Positions 1-12,249 of a stretch of DNA of 64,000 nt are shown one piece after another. Made by a program: the position numbers and the translations under genes. Numbering within the stretch: position 1 is the stretch's first letter; each line of letters opens with the position of its first letter. Source of the DNA: Philhelius pedissequus (taxonomy: Eukaryota > Arthropoda > Insecta > Diptera > Syrphidae); assembly GCA_910595825.1 (NCBI GenBank), contig OU343163.1, forward strand, positions 37,480,958 to 37,544,957, given 5' to 3'. The notes beneath the pieces are model-generated. The model saw only the letters and a list, made by a program, of their open reading frames with translations, searched no databases and had not been told where the DNA came from.

Positions 1-190
1 TCAGAAAGTAGAATATTTAAATCGACATACCTCGGTAATTGATCAAGACCAACATTTTTGGTTTTGAGGAGAGAACAGGTGACAACAAAATTAAACCTCT
101 TACAGTCCGTATAGTTCAGTTTTATAACATAATTTATAATCCAGTTCAAGCATTTTGCATAAATCAATAATAAAAATGTTTAATTTCGCA

Positions 191-206
191 AAAAAAAAAA
201 AAAAAA
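191..206 (-). terminator. Pol III terminator of tRNA-iMet
   Basis: A run of 16 A on the plus strand reads as 16 T on the minus strand. It lies four bases past the 3' end of the tRNA, which is the position and composition expected for an RNA polymerase III stop. Confidence 0.8.
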
Positions 207-210
207 TCTT

Positions 211-282
211 TAGCAGAACATGGTTTCGATCCACGGACCTCTGGGTTATGGGCCCAGCACGCTTCCACTGCGCCACTCTGCT
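211..282 (-). tRNA. Initiator tRNA-Met (CAT)
   Basis: The minus strand folds as a 72-nt cloverleaf beginning AGCAGAGTGGCGCAGTGG and ending TTCTGCTA. The anticodon loop holds CAT inside a GGG/CCC anticodon stem (CTGGGCCCATAACCCAG), the hallmark of initiator tRNA. The T loop reads ATCGAAA, and the acceptor begins with an A-T pair; both are initiator features. Compared with the usual insect sequence (from memory), one T-stem pair is flipped from A-T to T-A with compensation, and the last acceptor pair is a G-T wobble. The cloverleaf is intact and a T-run follows, so a working gene is plausible. A recent pseudogene copy cannot be excluded. Confidence 0.9.
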
Positions 283-955
283 TGAGAATCATCGGCGTCA
301 AATGTTTTTATTCAATGTGATGGTGGTTGAATTTAGTTTCAATAGAGAATTTGTATAAGTCAACCCTGTATGCACGCGTATAATTATTTGTATGCAATGC
401 AACAATACATAGGTATACATCATCATGATAAAGGTGGATGTGAAGAGATTTTCTTCAATTTTATAGCAGAGTATTTATAGTTCATAGATTTTAAATTAGA
501 GATTTTTTAAAAATTAAAGTAGTGCACAATGTAGCTCTTTTGGAATGGTTCAATATTAATTAATAACATAATGGAAATTAGTAATATATATAGGTACTGT
601 TGATGATTTTATTTTAGGGAACATTTTTTGCTATTTACACTTATGTCTAAGAATAGCTATATATAATTGTTAGCACAACCGATTTTGTTAAAATTTTGCA
701 AATTGATTTTTGAAGATTTAATTCTTATTTGGGAGAAATATTGTGTACAAGAACGAATTTCATAGATACGTTGATAGCGCCCCCCTATTCTTCTAAATAT
801 AACTGCATATAATTGGAGTCTCTGAACAGGTAACTCTGCAATATTTTGATACTTTTTATATCTAAGAAGACACTCTCTATGAGATCTAGATGAAGTATTG
901 GAAATGTCCCGTTAAATATGTTTTGATATATTTTTTGAAATTACTGCGAAAAGTG
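283..955. other. AT-rich intergenic DNA
   Basis: I see no coding signal. Around 772-798 there is a C-run segment (GATAGCGCCCCCCTATT) resembling the end of the Tc1-like remnant that follows, so part of this stretch may be older transposon debris. Confidence 0.5.
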
Positions 956-1435
956 CAGTCTTATCTTAGTTTATTTGAATAGCACCCCCTCCTATAATAA
1001 CAGTTTTCGTGTGCAACCCAAAGCGGGTAATTATGCAAAAATATTCTCTGCCATCTTTTACTTATTTCAGTATAATTTCAGTAAAAAATAGTCGTGCTAA
1101 ATCATTGGCAGAGGAAGAGAAAGTAGAAATCAAAGCTTAACGCGAATATGGCCTGTCTATTCACAAAATATCAAACAAAATGCTACGAAGCCGAAAAGTT
1201 ATTTCCACATTTCAAGTGATACAAATTTTAATGCAAATATTTCGAGTCAAATCGCTTTAAAATGTTTTTAAAAATTACCAATTTATGTAAATAGTGATAG
1301 TATTCCTTCTTTTTTATTTAAAGAATTTAATAAACTTGAATTGAAAAAAAAACGAGTCATTTTCATTATTAGGCTTGGAGATATTCAACTTATAACTCGA
1401 AGCAAAGGGGGACGCTATTCAAGTGAGCGGCACTG
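956..1435 (+). mobile_element. Tc1-like transposon remnant, internally deleted
   Basis: The right end reads GACGCTATTCAAGTGAGCGGCACTG, then TA. The reverse complement of this end resembles the left edge near 956-992, where TTGAATAGC is followed by a C-run, so both terminal inverted repeats seem present although the left one is worn. At 1090-1215 the plus strand encodes a helix-turn-helix-like segment with SLAEEEKVEIKA, a stop, then REYGLSIHKISNKM and RSRKVIS. This matches the N-terminal DNA-binding part of Tc1/Tc3-type transposases. The catalytic region is absent and one in-frame TAA interrupts the segment, so the copy is dead. Confidence 0.55.
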
Positions 1436-1499
1436 TACATAATAGGTAGGTACATAATGAGTTTTAGTATTTGAATCGAAAATAAAATCAAACTCCAGA

Positions 1500-1780
1500 T
1501 TTTAATTAACAAAAAAATTGTGCACTAATAGGTATAGCGTACATTTTGGTTCAAAAATTGTTTTTTGGTTTTTGAAAAAAAATAATTTTTTTTTTTTTTT
1601 GAAAATTTTATAATTCGAAATCGGTTGTACGATTTATTTTTAAAATTCTGTTTTCCAATTTATATTTATAACCACTCAAAATTATTGCACTAACATTTTA
1701 TTTTGGGAAAAAAATTAAAAATATTTAGCTTATTCTTAGCATAAGATCGAACAAAAGACTAAGTAAGAGTGAATTTTTTT
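1500..1780 (+). repeat. Repeat family A, worn copy
   Basis: Phrases such as GTGCACTAATAGGTATAG, ACATTTTGGTTCAAAAA and ATAAGATCGAACA occur in the order expected for the middle and 3' part of the interspersed repeat described at 62460-62765. The copy is very diverged and its edges are uncertain. Confidence 0.4.
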
Positions 1781-2111
1781 ATGAGAATCTTCTTAAAAGC
1801 TTGGACGGTATTTTAAGACAACATTTTTTAAAAAAATCTTTTTTGTTTTTTGATAACTCGATTTTTTGAAAACGACATACTGGAATTTTTCGAAACTTTG
1901 TATTAAATAAATTTTTTTGAGATTTCCTTGAATACTCGAAAGTACAAAGGTATCTACGAGTACATACAAATATTATATAAACCGTTAAGCGAAATGTACT
2001 TTCGTTAAGAACAGATCCAAGAATTTTGGAAAAAAAAATGTGTATGATATCTTAAATAAATAAATCTATGACAGGTACGGTTAATTTTGGGCCGAAAAAA
2101 TGTAAAAAAAA

Positions 2112-2870
2112 TGCACGAACGAATCGCACGTACTTGCTCCTATGTTTGATTACATTATATGCATAATATTCTTAATAGAAACAGTTAAGATTATTTTAAA
2201 GTCGTTTTTCCCTTAATTTTTATATATAAAAATTCTTAAATTTTTTCTAAAAAAAAATTGTATGAACATTTTAAATATTTAATAATATAAATTCAAAAAC
2301 AAAATTTCAGAAAAAATCGTGCACCATGCATACGAAGAAAAAAATATGTTTTTTTTTTCAAAAATCCAAAAAACTATTTTTCGAAAATTTTGAAATGCAG
2401 TATTATTTAGAATTTGAAGGAGCTCCTGTATGAAATATTTGATCGAAATACGTTGAGCCGTACCATTAATAACAAAATATTTTTAAAAAATGTATGGCAA
2501 AAATGTAGGCCATATCCAAAGTAGTACGCATGAATTTTCATCAAAATCGTTAGAGCCGTTTTCGGGGTCATTAAGATGGTAGAACAAATTGTATTGTCTG
2601 CCGTTCGTTTTGTGTCTTAAAATAACGATTCAAAAATCTATTTGAGACAATCACCTACAGCGCTTAAATACCAAGTTTGAAGAAAATCGTTTCAGCCGTT
2701 TGGACTGCAGAGTGTTGTATAGAGACAGAAAAACAGATAGACGGACGGACCCACTTTTTTGATATACTCTATCTCTATATTATTGTAATGTCAAGTTTGA
2801 TTAAAAACTCGAATTCGACATTTTTTCGAAATGCAAAACTTGTCCAATAGTACTTATATCGCAAGTAAAA
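2112..2870 (-). repeat. Repeat family A, near full-length copy
   Basis: It begins with TGCACGAACGAATCGCACGT and ends with TATCGCAAGTAAAA, the two termini of the family read on the minus strand. The interior holds the recurrent phrases ending in GAGCCGTTTTCGGG, CAGCCGTTTGGACTG and an ACAGATAGACGGACGG block. No open frame is conserved. Confidence 0.75.
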
Positions 2871-5355
2871 ACAACTTGTATTAATAAAATAATCCTTTAC
2901 ACCTTCATTAGCCCCGCATAGTATCCATACGTCATAACCTTGATGTACAAGAGTAAGTTCGTGCGATCGTGGATTTTATTTATTTTTTACACGCTGGCGA
3001 TGGCGCTGTCATAAGTTTCCATATATACCAACTTCAAGGCTAGCTTAATTGATTACGTTTGTTCCGAATTGATATTCACCGTCAATCGAACCATATGGCT
3101 GAGAGAATTACATTTTAAATACAAAAGACAAATACCCAAAACTCGTTAAACTTCCCCATAAAACTTAATGCAAGAAAAATAAATACAAAACAAAAATCCA
3201 TAGTAGCAATTTAACGCCACCCACGACAAATATTGTGTTAACATGCACATCAAGTGTATATTAAGCTTCTTTTTTTTTTGTGTGTTAAACGTGAATCAAC
3301 GACGCGACGACAAAATACCAACTAGGTACATATTTGTTAAACAGACGAAAAACCCAACTTTAAGTTTAATCCCATCCCACGAGGCCGAAGGGGCAATAAT
3401 AACAATGTCAACGGTGGCGCATATAAAATTGTCAATTTACAACCGTAATCATCATGACAAACTGCTTATCGCCAGGATTAGACCTGACGAAGTTATAAAT
3501 GTATCTGCTGCAGTCTGTAGCCGCATCAACCCAACAAGATGCATTTATCTTATTCCTTCTGTCGCCGCCGCCGCGCCCCATCCTGAGATGAGCTCCATTT
3601 ACAGAGTCACGCAGAGCGTTACAACATTTATTTTTATTTATTTGCAATTTCTTTTTTTTTTTGTTTCATTAAAACCCGTAATTACACTTATAATCCTATT
3701 ATCCTTACATATCACTGACATTAATAATTTCGAATTGAATTCTCTTTTATTTCGCATCGGCTCGGCTTCGGAATATGTATCGGCATCGACATCGTTGTGC
3801 ACGGCAACGGCGCTCAGGATCGTCGGGCGGGACTCGCAATTCTGATATTTCAGTTTCGCAGTTTCAGTAGCTCGATGTGTATCTGGATGTAGTATGTAAT
3901 TAAGAGCTCGAACTCGGTTTATCTGTGAGATGACCTTAATATTTTCCCTCTGCTCATTGTCAATTCGCGAAAAGCAGAATTTATAGCCAATCCGTTTTAT
4001 GCATATACGCAACAAGGACATGGTCGTGGATATTTTATGAATGCACTTAATTAGTTGCAACATGAAGTGACACAAAAAACAAGGTTGTTTTATTCATTTG
4101 CTATGTGCAGTGTGTGTAGTGTGCATGTAGCATTATTTTAACATAAACAACACTATGCTACACACATCTCAGTTAAACATCCCTGAAACACACCACATCC
4201 CATCATTGTGAATAACGCAAACACACATCCTTTGTAAATCGTTTTTGTTGGCATGCATTTTACAATGAACAATCGGAAGTTAATCAGTCGACTCTTGTGA
4301 ATACGATCTCAATATTTGTGTGTTTCTACTCGTAGATACCAAAAAACAAAAAAAACAAAACCATTCCATAGATATTTATAGATTTCATTGACAATTTAAT
4401 TATTTTAACATCCACCATAAACATTTTGAAGGTGGTTAGGGTTATTTTGGTCTCGTTTTGGTTCCATCACAGTTGTAAAAATAATTAAGAATGCATTAAA
4501 CAAACAGTTTGAATGTATTTGGTAACTTTGCATGTATAGAGGTGTATCTTCTATGTCTATATAATAAACAAAGAGGACATGTTTTTTGTGTCCTTCAACA
4601 AGGTAATTAATATTTCAGGAATTCTAGATATAAAGAGAAGCCTTTTCATATGTAATTTAATTGAAGAGCTTCGTGTCTCCGTAAAATTTTTAGTTGGTCT
4701 ACTTTTTCGCTTATAAGGATTTTAGAAACATAAAAAGGTAATTATAATTTAAAAAAATGTTTTTTTTTTGGAAAAAATATCCAAATGGGATCTGCCCTCG
4801 GCAGATATTAGTTCCCATTAAAAATCCATAATGTAGTGGCGCGAAAGCTCTTGAAGAACATCTATCGCCGGGCCTAATGAGACTTAGGACTTTCAACTGG
4901 AGGAGACCTGCAACCACAGATGAGAAATACCAAGATGGGAATCTTTCGTACGTTTCACCCTCCAAAAACCATTTCCTTAAATTTGTAAATTTGACCTTAT
5001 ATACATGAATAGATGTGAAAAAAAATTGAGCTAAGGCTGTGTTCAGAAATTAAAATTTTGATAGGGTAGACATACTTTAATTGTGGTAAAAATTTGTTTG
5101 CATGAAAAAAGAAAAATCTGAAATTTTCTTATTTTATTGACAGTGACATTAATTGATATTCGATCAACTGGATTAATAATCGTACAATATTGTTCATCCT
5201 TGGTTCAATATTTGAACTCGGTTTAACTCCTATGAAGTGTTGTACAATCGAAGTTTAGACTTAACTTACCGCTCAATTTTCGATTCGTGTTCTCTTTTGT
5301 GCTCGCTTTATACTTTGTCAGCAAGACTTCGAAATTTCACGCGCTATTATTGTTG
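2871..5355. other. Non-repetitive intergenic or intronic DNA
   Basis: This 2.5-kb stretch is less AT-rich than its surroundings at 3300-4000. It has open frames on both strands, including a 200-codon one at 3243-3845, but these overlap on opposite strands. They show no recognisable domain, splice structure or codon bias, so I do not call a gene. Short TGTG/CATG-rich tracts occur at 4100-4330. Confidence 0.5.
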
Positions 5356-6135
5356 TTTTTACTTGCGATATAGGTATTATAGGGCATCAAACGATGATAG
5401 AGAACACCAAAAAATTGGGGTCCCGCAATTCCGCGTGCCTGTCTGTCTGTACAACGAGCTACAGCCTAAGCATTTGAACCGATTTTCTTCAAACTTGGTA
5501 TTTAAGCTCTTTAGGTGATTGTCTCAAATAGATTTTTGAATCGTTTTTTAGGCCCAAATTAACGGTACCTGCCATACAATTTCGTCTACCATTTTAATTA
5601 TTTCTAAAACGGCTCTAACGATTTTGATTAAAAAAGTGTCTGCACTACTACAGGTATATTCTACATTTTGGTCGATCTTTTTTTTAAGAAATTTTGTTAT
5701 TAACGTACCTGCCATACAACCAATTTTTTTGATAAAGTCCAAAATCAAAAAAATTGGTTGTATGGCAGGTACGTTAATAACAAAATTTCTTAAAAAAAAG
5801 ATCGACTCATAAATGACTGAACGGATTTCGATCAAGACTTTTATGTAGGAAATCCTTTGAATTCTAAATAATACTGCATACCAAAATTTTACGAAATATT
5901 TTTTTTTTTGTTGGTTTTTGAAATAAAAAATATTTTTTTTTGTTGAAAATTCAACATGTATTTTGAAAATCGGTGGACGATTTTTTTTAATTCAGTTTTT
6001 ACATTTATATAATTAAATACATAAAATTGTCATACAAAAATGTTTTTACAAAAATATTTACGAAATTTTCTAAATAAAAATATTGAGCTGTTTCTACTAA
6101 GATTCTTGTGCTAGAGATGTGATTTATTTATTTAT
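5356..6135 (+). repeat. Repeat family A copy with internal palindrome
   Basis: It starts with TTTTTACTTGCGATATAGGT and carries the family's TCCCGCAATTCCG, CTGTCTGTCTGTACAA and CTTCAAACTTGGTAT phrases. It runs to a worn 3' part near TTCTTGTGCTAGAGATGTG. The terminal GATCCAGTCGTGC motif is missing. The perfect palindrome at 5671-5806 lies inside it. Confidence 0.75.
5671..5806. repeat. Perfect 62-bp inverted repeat, 12-nt loop
   Basis: The left arm is 5671-5732 and the right arm 5745-5806, with TAAAGTCCAAAA between them. I find all 62 positions complementary, including matching 8-base T and A runs. The arms hold the repeat-family phrase ACGTACCTGCCATACAACC. A transcript would fold into a long hairpin. 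The opposite-strand open frames here mirror each other only because of the palindrome. Confidence 0.9.
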
Positions 6136-6900
6136 GTGTTAGTTGTTAAACATTTATTCGAATAAGATCATGAACTAAACGCAGCTGATTACCACTGTAA
6201 AATATAAAATCGAAACTTCAAATTCGGTTTTCATAAAGATAAAATTGAAAATTAGTATATGACGTTAGAGAAATGTCAAATCTTGCTAGTGTACGTAAAG
6301 TAGATAAGATCTTGCTACAAATACATAATTTGTTTTGACGGAATAAAATCGATTTTGTGCAGAAAATGTTCGATTTTGTCCAGAAAAAATTGATGATGAA
6401 GTAGGAATTCCACAAAAAAATTGACAGTTTTAAAAAGCCCTTTTTGATACCGGGTGTATTTAAATCGTATACCTCATTTGCACCGATCTTGCTTTTTTGC
6501 ATTCTTTAAAAGCGTTCGAAAAAAAAGTAACTTAATTCATTACAGAAAGCACTAAATAAAATGTTCATTACATTTGTTTATAGTTTTTGAACATACCCAC
6601 CGATTTCAAATTATCGGATGGATGAGATTATAACAAAAATGGCTGGCGTATGGATGACAGCAGCTATGTGTGCGTTCTATAAGCATAGTTCTGTGCGTTA
6701 GCAGCTTGTAGGCAAGCCCGTTTGACAGCCGAGGATTCCCAATCATATTATTTCTCATCTGTGCCTACAACTTTCTTGCGGAATCCGAAAGGCAAAGGTT
6801 AGAGGCCCTATTTTTGGAGTAAGAGAGATTCTCGGAGGATTTATAACTTATTTGTAAGCTACAGAAGATACCCTATTTACTTAAGATATGTACTTCTCCT
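6136..6900. other. AT-rich intergenic DNA
   Basis: No gene, splice pair or repeat that I can support, apart from a minus-strand open frame at 6218-6502 with no recognisable feature. Confidence 0.4.
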
Positions 6901-8341
6901 ATATAGGCCAAGTTTTGCATTTGTAAAAAAACACCGAATTTGAGATTTTGATCAAACTTGACATTACGATGATAGAGAATACGAACAAAGTGAGTCCCGC
7001 AAATGCGTATTCCATCTGTGTATAGGTCAATCTACAGCCTTAGGTGCTGAATCGATTTTTTTTTCAAACTTGTTACTTAACCGTCTTAGGTGATTAACTC
7101 GACAATTTTTTTAAATCTTTTTTTTTTTATTCACAAAATAACTGTAACTGGCATACACTTTTTTGGACAAAAAATGGCAAATCTTCATTTTCTTGAAAAC
7201 GGCTCTAAAGATATTGATAAACAGAGTTCAGTGCACAACTATAGTCTACATTTTGGCCTTTGCTGTCATAGATTTTTTATTTTCGTCTTTCTCATTAACG
7301 CCTCAACGGAATTCGATCAAAATATTTGTACAGGAGATTCTACAAATAATGCATTATATTGTAAGAAGTACCTACTAAATTATATAAATGTAAAAACAGA
7401 ATTTCGCAAAAAAATAGTTGAACCTCTCTCGAAATAAAAAAACTTTCGATTTTCTGAAAAATGCTTTAGTTGATGGTCTAAGAATTCTGTCCGTCTGTAT
7501 GTCTGTCAGCCTATCTGTATGTATGTATATAGACACCTCCGAATTGCTTCAAACTTGGTATATAGAGTTTTTTAGGTATTGTACAGGGGAATTGATTTTG
7601 TTTAGCTCAAAAATAACGGCACTTGCCATATAACCATTACGTTCAAACATATTTTTCTCGGAAACGGCTATAGCGATTCTGATAAAAAAAAATCAGTGCA
7701 GCTTTTAAGGTATGACCACTCATTCATATGGTTGAAAAAAAAATTAAATGACTAAAAATGGTACTTCCCATAGGACCGTTTTTTTATTTCGACTATCTCA
7801 TAAATGGCTTAACTGATTCTTTCGAAATTTCACACATGTATAAGTTTAGGACACAATTTATACTGCGTACCAATATTTAATTTAAAAAATTTATATTTTG
7901 AAAACTGCTCAATATTTTTTTTGGCGTTTTTGAATTTAAAAACAAAAAATTTCAAAAAGTTTAAAAAAAAACGTTTTTCTCAAAAACCGCTTGACAGATT
8001 TTTAAAATTTTTTTTTCATAAATTCAAATTTCGAGAAGAAATAAAATGGCTTTCTTATTTTTGAGCTCAAATTAGTTTAAGTATTTATTTCAGAATTTTG
8101 AATTATATTTTCTTTGATTAAGCCGATTTAATCTTTTGTTTTTAAGTTTATATTTTTAAATATTTAAGATTGTCATATCAATTTTTTATAGAACAAAAGT
8201 TAAAGAAACTCTGTATATATAAAAAACTAAAATAAAAAATGACTTTAAAAATATATTTAGATTTTTAATAGAAATCTTTTGCATACGATGTGATCGAAAA
8301 TAAGAGATAGTGTTCATGCGATCCAGTCGTGCATTTTATTT
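6901..8341 (+). repeat. Repeat family A, composite double copy
   Basis: The 5' half of the family appears twice in series: once from 6901 and again from about 7440, where a second CTGTCTGTATGTCTGTC block starts. The 3' end reads GCGATCCAGTCGTGCATTTT. The second half contains a variant middle (ACATGTATAAGTTTAGGACA) that is shared with the copy at 48317-49835 but absent from the other copies, so these two form a subfamily. Confidence 0.7.
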
Positions 8342-10552
8342 GTAGGCCAAAAGTTAAAAAAAAAATTTAAACAATTTTTTTTTCAAACTCAATATGTTGA
8401 AAACGATGCAAGTCGTTAATATTTTTGACACTATCTAGAACACCGTATTCTTAAAACAAAAATAGCAGTATCTACCATAAAAACGTTGAAAACCCATAAA
8501 GAAACATTTTTTTTCAAAAACGGGCTATATTGATTTATTTTTTAATTCAACATTTTATGAGCATATTAATAATTACATACTTTAAAATGGCGATCCATTT
8601 TTTCCGAAATTATGTTTTCAACATTTCATTCATAGAAAAAAATTTTAATTTGTTTTCGAAATAAGTAGGCTTTTTTATCAGGGTTCGATTTTTTTAAATA
8701 CAATATTTGCATTAGCTTATAGATACTTACATTGCAAGAAAAACGCAATTAGCTACATGGTAGTATAGGAGAAGGAAAATAATTGATCGGCCAAAAAAGC
8801 CTTACTTAGATATATTTACCCAAGAAAGGAAAGCATGCGAACACGTCTATTATTTTCATTGAGGTCACAACCCAACTGACGTCTCCACATATAAACCAAA
8901 TGGCACATAAACTTAACTACTAAGTTTAATTAGTGAATGCGGTAGATGAAACCCCAATTAAGGCTTTTTATTGAAATATGGAACATCACCCACAAGTCGC
9001 AAGGATAAACATTTCTACCTTAATCTAAAATATTTATATACGTACGTATACATTATGAAGGTACAAGCTCTACCGCAAAAGGTTGTATCAAGATTTTATT
9101 AACGATGACACGATGGTATTTTTTTTTTTGGCTGCGACTTGTGGATGTGAGGGTACTTAATTATTGAAACCACAATCGCTTCCCAGCCAAGCATCCATCC
9201 ACCACCCACTGAGGGTGTTTTATGTGTTTGCTGCTCCGAGCAGTTGAAGGGATGGAACGCTAAATTAAATACCATTCCATGTTGGAGCTGCGGAGTTACC
9301 TTTTCTATATGGCATGTTGGTATAACAAAATTAACACCATCTATAGCTACGTGCGAAAGTTCATTCTAAGGACATCTAGTCAACATTTATTGCTTCTCAC
9401 ACCCCATTCCATATTTATCCCTTTGCCCCTTATACGACTAGTAGGCAGGTATGTATATGAGCCCTTAGAACCGTGATGATGCATTCTAATTTGCCAAGCG
9501 GAAGAATTTATGCAGCCAAAGCAGGAATGTTTTTTCTGCAATATTTGCATAAAATTACAGGAAGTTAAGAGCTCTTGTGGTAGTATATGCCAATGCCTGA
9601 TGTCATAGGGATAAAGGACATGGACAAAAAAAGCACAACTCAAATCTACATTTTATAATAGAGCTCCAGGCTTACGGTTATAGTTAGAGGTAGACATAGA
9701 TACACCTGTTATCTTGTATATGCGAGTGCTTATGTGTATAAAGGAGAAGAACAAGGCGAGGAATTAAATTACGTCATCATTGAGTTGGGAGGAAAGTTGA
9801 AACATGTCGTCGATTTTTCTATATTGTTCCTTGCGCGGCCTCATTGTTGCGAGTGAGTGCAAAAAGGCACAAAAAGGTCGCGAAGAGGTTAAATGAAATT
9901 GAAGTCGGGGTAGTAGTGGAATACATAATGCTAAACCGGCTGGAATAATACCCCCCACCCCCCACGACTACTGCATACACGTCTGTCTGCGGCGGTAGTT
10001 CGCTTGGAAAAGTTCTTTTTCAGCAAAACAATGTCATCCTTTATGTTTGTTTGTTTCTTTTTTTTTCTTAAATATTATTTTTAACCCATCAGGCTGTGGT
10101 ATATGCGGCGGCGGCAATAAAGGATACATAGTTTGCTATGTGTCTGATCTTTGCTATTTTTCCATACTTCCATACTTAAATGTCGCGTGCTTAATTAAGG
10201 CAGTTGTTTTATTGCCCTGGGTGTTTCGATTTATAATATTTTTTCTAAAGAAATTTCTTGCTTTAGAAAAATGGACGATTTTTTTCGTTGAAAATAATCG
10301 AGTGAAGCGGGTGGATTTTTTCTTTTTGAAAATTCTGCATGGATGTCTGGAAGGATGTGCTAACAGTGGACCTGCTAAATTTCAACGCATAAATGTAGCT
10401 CTAGCCGCAATCTTATAATAAGTAACAACATTTAAATTTTATGCCAGAAACATATTTGTTTACCCTTTTCTCCGTATTTTATTCAATCGGGTAAATACTT
10501 TTGGGAAAAAATAAAAACGTCTTTAACGTTTGCGGAATTTGAATAAATTGCA
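8342..10552. other. Intergenic DNA with no supported gene
   Basis: Mixed-composition sequence. Notable only are a C-run pair at 9950-9962, a CGGCGGCGGCAAT stretch near 10105, and short open frames without domains. No splice sites pair with open frames here. Confidence 0.45.
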
Positions 10553-11320
10553 AAATGCAGGACTGGATCGCACGTACTTGATCTTATGTTCGATTTCATA
10601 TTAAGCACAAATTTTTAGTAGGAACAGCTCAATATGTTGTTAGTATTTTTTATATAATTTTTTAATTACAAAATTTCGTAAATTTTTGTATAACAATTTT
10701 TTTAGAATGACAATTTAATGTATTTAATAACATAAATTTAAACACTGAATTTCAAAAAAAATCGTCCACCCATTTTCGAAATATAGAATTTTCAAAAAAA
10801 TATATATATATATATTTTTTAAATCAAAAAAAAAATTCGAAAGTTTAGGTAGGTATGTATTATTATTTACAATTTTAAGGATCTCCTATATAAAAAAATT
10901 GATCAAAATCCGTCAAGCCGCTTATGAGAAAGTTCATAAAATGTTTGCATGACAGCTACCGTTAATAACAAAATACGTAAACAAAATAATTTTAACCAAA
11001 ATGAAGACTATACCTATAGTTGTGCAAATATTTATTTTAATCAAAATCGTAAGATGCGTTTTCGAGATAATTAAGGAAAAATTGTATGGAAAATCAAAAA
11101 AAAATCTATTTTAGACAATCACCAAAAATAACAAGTTTGAAGAAAATCGTTTCAACTGTTAAGGTTGTAGCCAACGAGCACACAGACAAACGGAAGGAAT
11201 TGAGGGATCAACTTTTTTGGTAATCTCTACCCTCGTTATGTTAATTTTGATTAAAATCTCGATTTATTTTTTTTTTCCAAATGCAAAACTTGCCCTATAG
11301 TACCTACCAATATGGCAAGT
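10553..11320 (-). repeat. Repeat family A, near full-length copy
   Basis: It begins TGCAGGACTGGATCGCACGT and ends CCAATATGGCAAGT, with the usual internal phrases (GAGATAATTAAGG, CCAACGAGCACACAGACAAA). It is on the minus strand. Confidence 0.75.
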
Positions 11321-11329
11321 TAAATTTAA

Positions 11330-12113
11330 AAAAAAAAACGTTGAGTAAAAAAACATATATTTTTTTATTTATAAAATTTTGTAATTTAAACAAATTTTTA
11401 TTAATATAATTAAATTTTAATTTAAAAAAAATTAACAAACGACAAAAATATTTTTTTTTTCAAAATTTGAAAACGCTATTATTTATACTTTTAAGAAAAA
11501 TCTGCATTAAAAAAATAATTTAAATCAGTGCATCCAATATTGAGAAATATTATAATATGAAAATTGGTTCTATTGGAAGTACCGTTAATAAGAACGCAAA
11601 TTGAAACATTTTTAAAAATTAAAAGTGGAGTGCACTAATGTTTATCAAAATTCTTGGGGAAATGCGTAACGATTTCTTAAATATTTGTATTTAAATTTTA
11701 AATTAATTTTTTTTTAAACACTGTTTAAATTTTTTCCAGAAAATGGAAAAAATGGTTCTACTGAAAATAGCAGAAATAACCACTTTTTGATGAAAACAAA
11801 TAACGAAATAGTAATTTTTCATTGTCTAAATTAATGTTTTTTTTTGTATAAAAACTCCATATTTGGAAAAAAATAAATAAAAATACAATTTTGGTTAAAA
11901 TATATACATACATACATAGATACATATGGCAGGTAACGTAATTTTTTGATTTTAAAAACAACAAATTACTGTGAGCATTTACCGAAACCCATTTGCCCCA
12001 AGTTCAAAGAAAATATTTCTACACGTAACTGCAAGTTTGATCAACATTACGAGTTCAATTTTTTACGAATCTGAAACTTTACATTTAGAAGCTATTGCTA
12101 TATATCTCAAGTT
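11330..12113 (-). repeat. Repeat family A, strongly decayed copy
   Basis: It is recognised mainly from its 5' end read on the minus strand: TTTGATCAACATTACGAG, GAAACTTTACATTTAG and ATATATCTCAAGT at 12032-12110. The interior is low-complexity A/T. It abuts the spliced gene piece that follows. Confidence 0.45.
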
Positions 12114-12249
12114 AAAAACGTCACGGTAAAATGAGGATTGATACGAAACTGTCCACATTTTTTAAGTTTTTTTTTGCAAGTTTTTTTCAAATGCGAAAAA
12201 AGCCTGAAGTATATTAGTAAGTCAAATATTTCTAGATATGTAAACTCAC

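Noticed and set aside
3243..3845. 200-codon open frame on the plus strand
   Set aside because: It begins with a T-run-coded hydrophobic stretch, has no recognisable domain, and overlaps stop-free frames on the opposite strand; it is likely chance in a less AT-rich patch.
3638..4075. 145-codon open frame on the minus strand
   Set aside because: No domain or splice support, and it is antisense to another equally weak frame.
5548..5835. Mirror-image open frames on both strands
   Set aside because: Both are produced by the palindrome at 5671-5806 and share the same residues for that reason only.
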